A stretch of DNA of 51,560 nt from UBA11524 sp051883695 (GTDB lineage: Bacteria > Bacillota > Clostridia > Christensenellales > Aristaeellaceae). Location of the stretch: the NCBI GenBank assembly GCA_051883695.1, contig JBJEUF010000081.1, positions 1-51,560 of the forward strand, given 5' to 3'. Position 1 is the first letter of the stretch, and each line of letters starts with the position of its first letter. Positions 14,640-24,110 of the stretch are shown piece after piece. Under the pieces are notes generated by a model. That model was not told the DNA's origin, ran no database searches, and was given only the letters and a program-made list of their open reading frames with translations. A program made the position numbers and the translations under genes.

Positions 14640-15236
14640 TTACTTGCGCACCTTCAGCATGGGCGAAAGGGGCTTATAGATCAAGTAGGTCACGACGCTG
14701 AGCACCACGCCCTTGAGGAGGTTGAACGGCGCGGTCACGAACATCAGCAGCTTCCACTCCGTATCCACAAAGGGCAACGCCTTCTGCGCCATACCGACGA
14801 TGGCTTCCATGGGCATATTGAACGCGCCCATATAGAACGGGATCATGATCTTCCAGTTGACCAGCACAGCCACCACGATCATGGTCAGCGTGCCGATCAC
14901 CATACCGAGCAGGGCATTCTTGCGGCACTTCCTCATCCGGTATACCAGCACCGCCGGAAGGACATACGCAGCGCTCATGATGAAGTCCGCCAGCTCACCC
15001 ACATACATGGTCCCCGAATGCAGCATACCCGTCAGATCCTTGATGAGCAGGATTGCCAGGCCCGGCAGCGGGCCCATGGAAAACGCGCCCAGCAGCACAG
15101 GCAGCGTGCTCAGGTCGAGCTTGTAGAACGCCACCACGGGAATTTCGATCAGGAAGAGGATGGACGCCAGCGCGCCAAGGATGGCAATGCGGGTCAGGTA
15201 CTGCACGGACAGCGTGCTCTTGCGGGAATTGGTCAT
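14640..15236 (-). CDS. ribU: Riboflavin ECF transporter substrate-binding protein RibU
   Basis: A 198-residue membrane protein with about six hydrophobic segments. It contains LDLSTLPVLLGAFSMGPLPG and LIKDLTGMLHSGTMYVGELAD, characteristic of RibU. It is the substrate-capture component of an energy-coupling-factor transporter; the shared EcfAAT module is elsewhere. An FMN riboswitch lies directly upstream, confirming a flavin substrate. ATG 15236 follows AAGGAGGCTTGTTCCC; the ORF extends far upstream through the riboswitch, but that part is not protein-like. Confidence 0.93.
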   Translation of the reverse strand: MTNSRKSTLSVQYLTRIAILGALASILFLIEIPVVAFYKLDLSTLPVLLGAFSMGPLPGLAILLIKDLTGMLHSGTMYVGELADFIMSAAYVLPAVLVYRMRKCRKNALLGMVIGTLTMIVVAVLVNWKIMIPFYMGAFNMPMEAIVGMAQKALPFVDTEWKLLMFVTAPFNLLKGVVLSVVTYLIYKPLSPMLKVRK

Positions 15237-15244
15237 GGGAACAA

Positions 15245-15295
15245 GCCTCCTTAAATACGCACAGCCCCCCGAAGCAAATTCGCTCCAAAGGGGGC
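15245..15295 (-). promoter_or_regulatory. Expression platform of the FMN riboswitch (predicted)
   Basis: Between aptamer and ribU, GCCCCC (15295-15290, minus) pairs with GGGGGGC (15270-15264), flanked by CTCCT upstream and the AAGGAGG ribosome site downstream, which can also pair. There is no T run after the hairpin, so translational control by hiding the ribosome site is more likely than termination. Confidence 0.45.
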
Positions 15296-15361
15296 AGGAG
15301 ATCTTGTCGCATCCTTCATGGCTTCCCGGCCGTTCCGGATTCACAGGCAATCCTCGCCGCT

Positions 15362-15480
15362 TCCTTCTCTCATCCAGACTATACTGTCGGCACCGGATTC
15401 TCACCGGTTCGGCGGCCATTGCTGGCCGTTCGCGGGCTATACCGCCGGTAGGGATTTTCACCCTGCCCCGAAGAAGCTTC
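15362..15480 (-). promoter_or_regulatory. FMN riboswitch (RFN element)
   Basis: The minus strand contains CTTCGGGGCAGGGTGAAAAT, CCTACCGGCGGTATAGCCCG, CCGGTGAGAATCCGGTGCCG and ACAGTATAGTCTGGATGAGAG in order, which are the conserved blocks of the FMN aptamer. It precedes ribU and should lower its expression when FMN is abundant. Confidence 0.97.
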
Positions 15481-15512
15481 AAGTGACTTGTGCAGTTTTT
15501 TATGCAAGCGAA

Positions 15513-15546
15513 AACCGCCTGCCCATTTATCATAGCACAGGCGGTT
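15513..15546. repeat. Inverted repeat bracketing the ribU -10
   Basis: AACCGCCTG (15513-15521) and CAGGCGGTT (15538-15546) are perfect 9-base inverted arms 16 bases apart, with the ribU -10 box between them. It could be the galK terminator, an operator, or both. Confidence 0.6.
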
Positions 15547-15557
15547 CGCTGTGTCAA
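15529..15557 (-). promoter_or_regulatory. ribU operon promoter
   Basis: On the minus strand: TTGACA (15557-15552), 17-base spacer, TATGAT (15534-15529). It starts the FMN-riboswitch leader. Confidence 0.85.
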
Positions 15558-15606
15558 GCACGAATTTCGCTTTGTATACAATCACAGCTGTTCTGTTCCG
15601 AGCCGC

Positions 15607-16902
15607 TTACAGCTTCAGCACAGCCGGGCCCTCCGGGCGGATATCCAGCACATGGCAGCACTTCGGGCCGAAGGCGGCTTCCATCGTCTCGATGAACCTG
15701 TTCAGCTGCGACTGCGGCACGAAATTCAGCGTCGTACCCGCAAAGCCGCCGCCATGGATGCGCCACGCGCCGTCCTTGTCCAGCAGCATGTGCTCCGCCA
15801 TCGCCAGCGCCAGTGACAGGCTCTGGTCATCGGGACGGGCGTACACATTCTGCAGGTACATATAGGAGGAACGGCCCGAGCAGATGATTTCCCACATGAA
15901 GGCGAACAGATCGTTGCGGTCCAGCGCAGCCACCTGCCGCGCCACACGCTCGTCCTCCTCGAAGAAGTGCATCGCGCGCATCAGGGCACGGTCGCTCACC
16001 TTGCCGCGCAGACCGGGCAGCGCCTGATAGAACTCCTCCGGGCGCACGCGGCGCAGGTACGGCTCGCCCAGCGCTGCGGCAACCTGCTTCATCTCCGCCG
16101 GAATCGCGGCGTAATCATCCGTCAGGTCGGCATGGGAGCCGCCGGTCGCCACCACCACCAGCGCATATCCGTACTTGGAGAAGTCGAAGTTCATCGCGCG
16201 AACCTCGGGGTCATCATTGCGGAAGTCAACCGTCACCAGACCGCCGGCGGAGGAAGCCATCTGATCCAGCAATCCGCTGGGCTTGCCGAAGTACACGTTC
16301 TCGGCGTACTGGCTGATCTTCGCGCGGGTGATGAAGTCGATGGCAAAGCCGTTGTACAGCTGATCCAGAATGGCGCAGATCATCACCTCAAAGGCGGCAG
16401 AGGAGGACAGGCCGCTGCCGGACGCCACGGAGGAGGTAACCACCGCGTTGAAGCCGCCGACCCTGTAGCCCAGCTCCTTCATGCGGGCCGCAACGCCGCG
16501 CACGAGGGCCGCCGTGGTGCCCTTCTCGCTCTCCGCCACGGACAAATCGCTCAGATCCAGCATCAGCGGCGCATAACCATCGGAGCAGAGGTGCACCTTC
16601 ATATCGTCGCGGGCGGAAACGGCGGACAGCGTATCCAGATTGACCGCCGCTGCCAGCACGCGGCCCCGGTTGTGATCCGTGTGGTTGCCGCCGATCTCCG
16701 TGCGTCCGGGCGCACTGATCAGCAGGATGTCCTTCTCCGTCTCGTGGAAGACTTCCTCGTGCCACTTGATGACACCGGTGTAGCGCGCGGTCTGCTCAAC
16801 GAGCATTCCCTCCCGGTTGCCATACAGATGCATCAGTCGTTCGATCACCTCGGGGGATTTAAGGCTTCGGATCATGTTCGCGTACTGATTCATAGAGTCC
16901 AT
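15607..16902 (-). CDS. galK: Galactokinase
   Basis: A 431-residue GHMP kinase. The galactokinase signature APGRTEIGGNHTDHNRG is at about residues 65-81, the ATP-binding GSGLSSSAAFEV follows at ~165, and motif 3 is GGGFAGTTLNFV near the C-terminus. It phosphorylates galactose to galactose-1-phosphate in the Leloir pathway. galT and galE are not in the window. The N-terminal extension of about 40 residues before the core is typical of the Clostridial type. It lies 57 bases after a secreted solute-binding protein gene, with which it is probably co-transcribed. Confidence 0.95.
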   Translation of the reverse strand: MDSMNQYANMIRSLKSPEVIERLMHLYGNREGMLVEQTARYTGVIKWHEEVFHETEKDILLISAPGRTEIGGNHTDHNRGRVLAAAVNLDTLSAVSARDDMKVHLCSDGYAPLMLDLSDLSVAESEKGTTAALVRGVAARMKELGYRVGGFNAVVTSSVASGSGLSSSAAFEVMICAILDQLYNGFAIDFITRAKISQYAENVYFGKPSGLLDQMASSAGGLVTVDFRNDDPEVRAMNFDFSKYGYALVVVATGGSHADLTDDYAAIPAEMKQVAAALGEPYLRRVRPEEFYQALPGLRGKVSDRALMRAMHFFEEDERVARQVAALDRNDLFAFMWEIICSGRSSYMYLQNVYARPDDQSLSLALAMAEHMLLDKDGAWRIHGGGFAGTTLNFVPQSQLNRFIETMEAAFGPKCCHVLDIRPEGPAVLKL

Positions 16903-16959
16903 ACCATCCTTCCGATCGAAATGTACTATGCTGATGTGAAAATGCAGGGGTCAGGGGTA

Positions 16960-18465
16960 TTAACGCGCGTCAGCAGCCGCTTGCAGGATGCTCACCATTT
17001 CGTCGATGCCAAGCTCCTTCACCGTCCGGCAGAATTCCGCCCAGGTTTCGTCGTTCAGCGGCACATCGCCGCAGATGAACCAGACCATTTGCTGCTCCGC
17101 GTAGCAGCCGATCCGGTAGATCAGCTCGTCCACGCGGTTCTGCTGCTCCTGGGTCATCCACACCAGGGGATAGGGTTCGGAATCAATCTCCCTCAGACGC
17201 ATCAGCGCCCTGATAATCCGCACCGTTGCCGCATCGTCCAGCCGCAGCTGGGCATCCACCGAGGACGCACCGGGCATCGGGATGCCCGAACGCAGCGTCG
17301 CCTCCGGCAGAATAATCAGATTCAGGTTCTCCGAGTTGTCAATCCACAGCCAGGTGCCGTCATCGTTCAGGTCGTACTCCTCGCCCGCCATACCGGCCTC
17401 AGCCAGCATGAAGCCCTCCTCCGTATAGAGGAAATCAACCCAGCGCAGCATGGCTGCCGGATCCTTGCAGGCGCTGGTGATGGCAAAGGTGCCGCGGATG
17501 ACATCGCCCGTCAGATCGCGGTACACCTGCTTTCCGTCATAGGTCAGCGGCTCCAGCAGCACATACTGATCCAGCTTGGACACATGCACCAGCTCCGCAG
17601 GCGTGGAGGCGAACATCACGCCGTAAACCACATCGGCGTTCTCATCCGACGTGCTGAGCAGCGCGCGGGTACCGGTGAAGCCGTTGTGGTCAATCAGCTT
17701 CTCGTCCCAGAGCATTTTGAGCCAGGTGAGGAACGCCCGGTTCGTATCCGTCGTCAGGATCTCCGAAACCTGCCCGGCTTCATCCGTGGTGACATAATAA
17801 TCGTTCGCATTCACACCGAAGGCATGGAGCAGAAAGCGCAGGTCCCACAGGCTGCAGAAGGTCAGCGGCACCTCGTCGTTCTTCTTGCCGTTGCCGTTCA
17901 TGTCGTTGTCGCGGAAGATGCGCAGCACCTTCACCAGTTCCTCCGCCGTGGTGGGCATATCCAGATTCAGGCGCCTGAGCCATGCTTCGTTGATCCACAT
18001 GGCGTTGTTGAACTGCAATTCGTCCAGATACGGCAGGGCGACAATCGCGCCGTCGGGCAGCGAGATCGCGCTGCGCCATTCGGGATGGCTCTCCAACAGC
18101 GCCCACAGATGCGGCGCGTTCTCCTCCAGATACGGACGCAGGTCGATCAGCTTGCCCGCCTCGTACCACGCCTGCGTCTCCTGCGTGGTCAGGTTTGCCT
18201 TGAACAGCACGTCGGGCAGCTCCTGTTCACCCGAGAGCATGGCAGCCTTGGCAGCCTTCCAGGCGGCGGAGGTCGTGTACTGCTGCAGCGTCAGCGTCAC
18301 GCCGGTCTGTGCCTCCATCCGCTCAAAGAACCTGTTTTCCGTCCAGACGTGCTTCGTCTCCTCGTCATCATAACCGGCGATGCTGAAGGTGTCCGCAGCA
18401 TAAGCACCGGGAACCGCCGCCAGCATCGCGACGAGGAGGAGCCATACGATTAATTTGCGCATCAT
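16960..18465 (-). CDS. Secreted extracellular solute-binding protein (family 1 type)
   Basis: A 501-residue protein with an N-terminal signal peptide (MMRKLIVWLLLVAMLAAVPG then AYAAD). It has no lipobox cysteine, which is unusual for a Gram-positive binding protein. The body matches carbohydrate-type solute-binding proteins: AMWINEAWLRRLNLDMPTTA, EELVKVLRIFRDNDMNGNGK (a calcium-loop-like DNDMNGNG) and FAITSACKDPAAMLRWVDF. No permease or ATPase gene is adjacent, so it is an orphan; with galK downstream, a galactose-containing ligand is a guess. GGAGGGACC precedes two adjacent ATG codons. Confidence 0.82.
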   Translation of the reverse strand: MMRKLIVWLLLVAMLAAVPGAYAADTFSIAGYDDEETKHVWTENRFFERMEAQTGVTLTLQQYTTSAAWKAAKAAMLSGEQELPDVLFKANLTTQETQAWYEAGKLIDLRPYLEENAPHLWALLESHPEWRSAISLPDGAIVALPYLDELQFNNAMWINEAWLRRLNLDMPTTAEELVKVLRIFRDNDMNGNGKKNDEVPLTFCSLWDLRFLLHAFGVNANDYYVTTDEAGQVSEILTTDTNRAFLTWLKMLWDEKLIDHNGFTGTRALLSTSDENADVVYGVMFASTPAELVHVSKLDQYVLLEPLTYDGKQVYRDLTGDVIRGTFAITSACKDPAAMLRWVDFLYTEEGFMLAEAGMAGEEYDLNDDGTWLWIDNSENLNLIILPEATLRSGIPMPGASSVDAQLRLDDAATVRIIRALMRLREIDSEPYPLVWMTQEQQNRVDELIYRIGCYAEQQMVWFICGDVPLNDETWAEFCRTVKELGIDEMVSILQAAADAR

Positions 18466-18498
18466 GGTCCCTCCACATAATAAATCCTTGTTGCTTTC

Positions 18499-18527
18499 AT
18501 TATAGTCCATTTTCCGTTGTTTGACCA
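18499..18527 (-). promoter_or_regulatory. Promoter of the solute-binding protein-galK unit
   Basis: On the minus strand: TGGTCA (18527-18522, four of six consensus), 17-base spacer, TATAAT (18504-18499). Confidence 0.65.
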
Positions 18528-18648
18528 GCCCCATTTTCGAAAAAAGTGACAATTTCCGAAAATTCACTGAACCATCCAGTACTTCCCATGGATACAGGCG
18601 AAGTAAAACCGCCGTTTCGGGCAAGAATAGCCCGCAGGAGGGATGCCT

Positions 18649-21036
18649 GTGAGATTCCGGCGACTGATCCAGCCGATCCTCTGGTTGATCGCGCTGACGC
18701 TGCTGATCGGGGCGGCGGTGTGGGCCTACGACTATTTCGCGGTCGCGACGTGGCAGACGCTCGATCCGCAGAAGCTGACCGCGGTTGCGCAAAAGGGCGC
18801 GATCTATGACCGGAACGGCGATTATGTCACGACGCTCGTCGGCCGGGAGAACCGCACGGTGATCGACACGGCTTCCCTCCCCGGCTATGTCCGGGACGCG
18901 TTCCTGGCTGCGGAGGATCTGCGGTTCTACAAGCATCCCGGCTTCGATATCACCCGCATTCTGGGTGCGGCGCTCACCAACGTGCGCTCCGGCGCCTTTG
19001 CGCAGGGCGCCTCCACCATCACCCAGCAGCTGGTGAAGCTCTCCCACCTCTCCAGCCAGAAAACCATCGCCCGCAAGCTCGAGGAGGTCTGGCTGGCGAT
19101 GCAGCTGGAGGCCCTGTACACCAAGGATCAGATTCTGGACATGTACCTGAACTACATCTACTTTGGTCAGGGCGCTTACGGCATTCAGGCCGCAGCCGAG
19201 GTCACCTTCGGCATGGATGCGGCGGAGCTGACGCCCGCGCAGTCCGCCTGCCTCGCCGCTGCCATCAAGGCGCCCTCCGCCTTCAGCATTCAGGCCAACC
19301 CGGACGCAAACCGCGAGCGCCGGGAATACATCCTCGGCGTGATGCACGAGGAAGGGATGCTCACCCGGGAGCAGTATGACACGGCGCTGCAGGAGAAGCT
19401 CTCCCCCGTTTCCTCCGCGACCGTACAGACGGAATACGGCTGGTTCGTCGACGCGGTGCTGGACGAGGCGGAGCTGCAGCTGGACGTATCGGCGGAAACG
19501 CTGCTGGCCGGCGGATACCGCATCGAAACCACGCTGGATCCGCAGATGCAGACCCTCATGGACGCGCAGTTCGCCGCCGGAAAGGTATTCCCGGCCAACG
19601 CGAAGGACGGCACCATCGTACAGGCCGCAGCAGCCGCCGTGGACACCTCCACCGGGGCGGTCCGCGCCATCGTGGGCGGCCGCGAATACCAGACGCGCCG
19701 GGGCCTCAACCGGGCCACGCACCTGCGCCGCCAGCCCGGCAGCGCGCTCAAGCCGCTGGCGGTCTACGCGCCGGCGATGGAATACGCCGGCTGGACCTGC
19801 GCGGGCGTGATTACGGATGAGCCGACGGCCTTTGGCTCCTACAAGCCGCGCAACGCGGGCAACGCCTATTACGGCAACGTCACCGTGCGCACCGCCATCA
19901 AAAACAGCCTCAATATCCCGGCGGTCAAGCTGATTAACGAAATCGGCATCGCCAGCAGCCGCAAGTACCTGACCGCGGTCGGCATCGAGCTGACGGACAG
20001 CGACTGGAACCTGTCCCTTGCGCTGGGCAGCATGACCTACGGCGCCTCGCCCGTGCAGATGGCGGCGGCCTACGCGCCCTTCGCCAACGGCGGCATGTTC
20101 TACGCGCCCTACTTCATCGAGCGGATCAGCGACCAGAACGGCGTGGTGGTCTACCGGCATCAGGATTCCGGCACCCGCGTGCTGTCCGAACAGAATGCCT
20201 ATCTGATGACAAACATGCTGCAGACCGTCATATCATCCGGCACGGGCACGCGGCTGAACGGCATCGGCGTGTCCGTGGCGGGCAAGACGGGCACCGTCAA
20301 CATGACCGGCGGCGGCAACCGCGACGCCTGGATGAGCGCCTACACCGCCGAGCTGTCCACCGCCGTGTGGATGGGCTACGACGACCCGGACGATTCCCAC
20401 CGCCTGCCCAACAGCGTCTCCGGCGGCACGAATCCCGCTTCCCTCGCCCGGGACTTCCTCAAGGCGTGGTATTCCGGCCGGAGCAAGCCGGCCTTCCGCA
20501 AGCCCGGCGGCATCGTCAGCGTCACGCTGGACAAAAAGGCCATCGAGCTCAAGGGCGAGCCCATGCTGGCAACGTCCCTCACGCCCGATGCCTACAAGCT
20601 GACCGAGGTGTTCCGCGAGGGCACGCAGCCCACCAAAAAGAGCGACGTATGGACCGCGCCGCCATCGGCGAAATCCTTCTACGTCACTCATGATGAATCG
20701 GGTCAGCCCCGGCTGGTCATTCAGGCCAGCAGCGCGGCGGTCTACCGGGTGCAACGCGACGCTGTGGGCGAGAGCTTCATCCTGACCGAAATGCGCGCCG
20801 AAGCCGGGCAGACCCTCACCTACACGGACACCCGCGCAGTACCCGGCGTGACCTACACCTACCGCGTCATTCCCGTCCACGCGGAGCTGCTGGACAACGG
20901 CATCCTCCTGGAGGGGATGCAGAGCGTGCAGGTGGCGCGGGTCGAGCGTCCCAATACCTTTCTGGACTGGTTCAGCAGCCTCTTCAAACGGCAAAGCAAC
21001 CCGGAGGAACGGCCCGTGTCCATCTTTGCGGAATAA
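18649..21036 (+). CDS. Class A penicillin-binding protein (PBP1a-type transglycosylase/transpeptidase)
   Basis: A 795-residue bifunctional murein polymerase. A transmembrane helix lies at about residues 8-28. The glycosyltransferase domain carries the catalytic Glu89 in AAEDLRFYKHPGFD, QGASTITQQLVK, and KLEEVWLAMQLE. The transpeptidase motifs are SALK (Ser365-Lys368), SLN (420-422) and KTG (546-548). The last ~130 residues look like a fibronectin-type III/carbohydrate-binding tail (QRDAVGESFILTEM, TYTDTRAVPGVTYTYRV). I chose GTG 18649 because AGGAGGG is six bases upstream; the ATG at 18643 sits too close to it. It is convergent with the next gene, seven bases away. Confidence 0.95.
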   Translation: MRFRRLIQPILWLIALTLLIGAAVWAYDYFAVATWQTLDPQKLTAVAQKGAIYDRNGDYVTTLVGRENRTVIDTASLPGYVRDAFLAAEDLRFYKHPGFDITRILGAALTNVRSGAFAQGASTITQQLVKLSHLSSQKTIARKLEEVWLAMQLEALYTKDQILDMYLNYIYFGQGAYGIQAAAEVTFGMDAAELTPAQSACLAAAIKAPSAFSIQANPDANRERREYILGVMHEEGMLTREQYDTALQEKLSPVSSATVQTEYGWFVDAVLDEAELQLDVSAETLLAGGYRIETTLDPQMQTLMDAQFAAGKVFPANAKDGTIVQAAAAAVDTSTGAVRAIVGGREYQTRRGLNRATHLRRQPGSALKPLAVYAPAMEYAGWTCAGVITDEPTAFGSYKPRNAGNAYYGNVTVRTAIKNSLNIPAVKLINEIGIASSRKYLTAVGIELTDSDWNLSLALGSMTYGASPVQMAAAYAPFANGGMFYAPYFIERISDQNGVVVYRHQDSGTRVLSEQNAYLMTNMLQTVISSGTGTRLNGIGVSVAGKTGTVNMTGGGNRDAWMSAYTAELSTAVWMGYDDPDDSHRLPNSVSGGTNPASLARDFLKAWYSGRSKPAFRKPGGIVSVTLDKKAIELKGEPMLATSLTPDAYKLTEVFREGTQPTKKSDVWTAPPSAKSFYVTHDESGQPRLVIQASSAAVYRVQRDAVGESFILTEMRAEAGQTLTYTDTRAVPGVTYTYRVIPVHAELLDNGILLEGMQSVQVARVERPNTFLDWFSSLFKRQSNPEERPVSIFAE

Positions 21037-21043
21037 CCGCCGC

Positions 21044-21706
21044 TCAGTCCGGGAGCACCTCGGTACAGGTCATCGCCATGCCGGTGCCCATCAGCCACAG
21101 CGCGACCTGCCCGTGGCTCCGGCACCGTTTCAGCCTGGGGCTGGGCACAATAAGGGCCCGCATGTTCACCGCGCCGTTCTCGCAGGTGACATTCAGCAGA
21201 ATCGGCTGGGCATCCTCGTAGAACACGAAGTACATATCGTCCGCATCCGCGTATTCACCGGCATAGATCATCTCACAGTGCAGCTGGCTGTTGACCTCGA
21301 TGATCTCCTCGTAGCTCGTCTCGCCCACCAGATACTCCCGGGATGCATACGCGATCATGTAGGACGCAAGGTATACTTTCGCGCTGCTGCCCGCTTCGTA
21401 GATGACCATGGGGTGCTCGTTGCGCATCAGCAGAGCGCTTTGCATCAGATAGGCGCTTTGGTCCACATCCAGCTTCACAATCAGCTGCGGATCGCCTTCG
21501 ACGCCCGCTGTCCATTCCCGAGCCTTGCTCTGGATGTCCTCCGGAACGCCGTTGATGGTCATATAGTCGCTCGTGGCGACCTGCCGCAGATAACGGGCCA
21601 TCTCCGCCAGCTGCGCATAGGAAACCGACTCGCCCTCCGCGCTGCCCGCTGAAACCATGCCCAGCAGGAGCAGCGCCGCCAGCGCCAGCGCCATCAGCTT
21701 CTTCAT
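21044..21706 (-). CDS. Secreted protein of unknown function (paralogue B)
   Basis: A 220-residue protein with a clear signal peptide (MKKLMALALAALLLLGMVSA then GSAEG). The mature part has no family I recognise. It is mixed alpha/beta, with DQSAYLMQSALLMRNEHPMV in the middle and FVFYEDAQPILLNVTCENGA then VNMRALIVPSP near the end. That end matches the neighbour upstream in layout (a 'yEDa-P-L--------GaV-M-A' pattern), so the two are probably diverged tandem duplicates. The ATG overlaps the stop of the upstream gene (ATGA), with GGGAGG upstream. Confidence 0.7.
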   Translation of the reverse strand: MKKLMALALAALLLLGMVSAGSAEGESVSYAQLAEMARYLRQVATSDYMTINGVPEDIQSKAREWTAGVEGDPQLIVKLDVDQSAYLMQSALLMRNEHPMVIYEAGSSAKVYLASYMIAYASREYLVGETSYEEIIEVNSQLHCEMIYAGEYADADDMYFVFYEDAQPILLNVTCENGAVNMRALIVPSPRLKRCRSHGQVALWLMGTGMAMTCTEVLPD

Positions 21707-22446
21707 TGCCAATCCACCTCCCTGAAGGCCGCCTCGGGCAGGCCCCTGGACGCAAACCATTCCGCGACCTGCTCCGCCGTCGTGCAATCGGCGAGCGCAT
21801 CATCGGGCATGAAGCATGCCGACATGCTCACCGCGCCGCGATCCGCATACCACATCACAAGAACCGGCACGGCGTCCTCATAGAGCAGCGTCATCAGGCC
21901 GCAGCCCTCCGCATCCGCACAGGCAAAGACCTTGACGCGCCAGAGCGTGTGGAGGAGGGACTGCTCGTCATATGTCAGCTCCGTCATCAGCATTTCCGGC
22001 AGATCGCTCACCAGATCGCGGCGCAGCTCCACGCGGCTCAGGTCGGGCATGACGCTTCCTTCCGGCGCAGCCGCGCTGAGCGCGGTCAGCATCGCATCGC
22101 CCGTCATCTCAAAGATACGCGCGGGATTCGTGTGGTCACCCCGGGTCAGGTCGTCGATCTGTTTCCAGGTCAGGTCGGAAAAATCATAGTGGAACAGGAA
22201 GCTGCGGCTACGGGCCAGCAGCTCAATGCGCCGGGAGATCTCAATGGCATGAGCCATGAAGGGATCCTCGGGCAGCGGCGCATCCGTGGGTCTTGGGGTG
22301 GCCGTTTCGCGCGCTGTGCCCTCCGGAACCGCGATCATATCCGGTACGCGGGTGGGCGACGGCGTGGGTTCCTCTGCGATTGCTTCCGCCTGTGCGCCCA
22401 GGGCACAGCACAGCATCAGCATCACACAGATGAGCAGTTTTTTCAT
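21703..22446 (-). CDS. Secreted protein of unknown function (paralogue A)
   Basis: A 247-residue protein with a signal peptide (MKKLLICVMLMLCCALGAQA). A Pro/Thr-rich linker (EEPTPSPTRVPD... ATPRPTDAPLPEDP) follows and then a globular part ending LLYEDAVPVLVMWYADRGAV and SMSACFMPDD. The linker resembles a cell-wall spacer. The protein resembles the downstream gene product in its last third. The start is ATG 22446; an ATG four codons earlier sits directly against the ribosome site. It is translationally coupled to the next gene through an ATGA overlap. Confidence 0.7.
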   Translation of the reverse strand: MKKLLICVMLMLCCALGAQAEAIAEEPTPSPTRVPDMIAVPEGTARETATPRPTDAPLPEDPFMAHAIEISRRIELLARSRSFLFHYDFSDLTWKQIDDLTRGDHTNPARIFEMTGDAMLTALSAAAPEGSVMPDLSRVELRRDLVSDLPEMLMTELTYDEQSLLHTLWRVKVFACADAEGCGLMTLLYEDAVPVLVMWYADRGAVSMSACFMPDDALADCTTAEQVAEWFASRGLPEAAFREVDWQ

Positions 22447-22554
22447 CAGCGATACCATCCTCTCATGTATTCCTGACAGATGTCACCGCCATCTGCCATC
22501 TACCTGTTATACGCACAACCCATGCGTTCTGTTTCAAAGAAAATCGGATAACTG

Positions 22555-22583
22555 AAAACAGGAGAGCCGCGAACGACTCTCCT
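22555..22583 (-). terminator. ftsZ terminator
   Basis: On the minus strand AGGAGAG (22583-22577) pairs with CTCTCCT (22566-22560), followed by GTTTTC. It lies 15 bases after the ftsZ stop and ends the dcw cluster. Confidence 0.8.
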
Positions 22584-22597
22584 CGATTGTTATGCCG

Positions 22598-24052
<1,455 letters not shown>

Positions 24053-24110
24053 TTTGCATCCCCCTGACATATTCACAATGGTGCTTGTCGTATTGATCGG
24101 TCATGCGTCA

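Noticed and set aside
18466..20160. Minus-strand extension of the solute-binding protein frame to over 1000 codons
   Set aside because: It is a GC-rich shadow of the PBP gene; the signal peptide and ribosome site fix the start at 18465.
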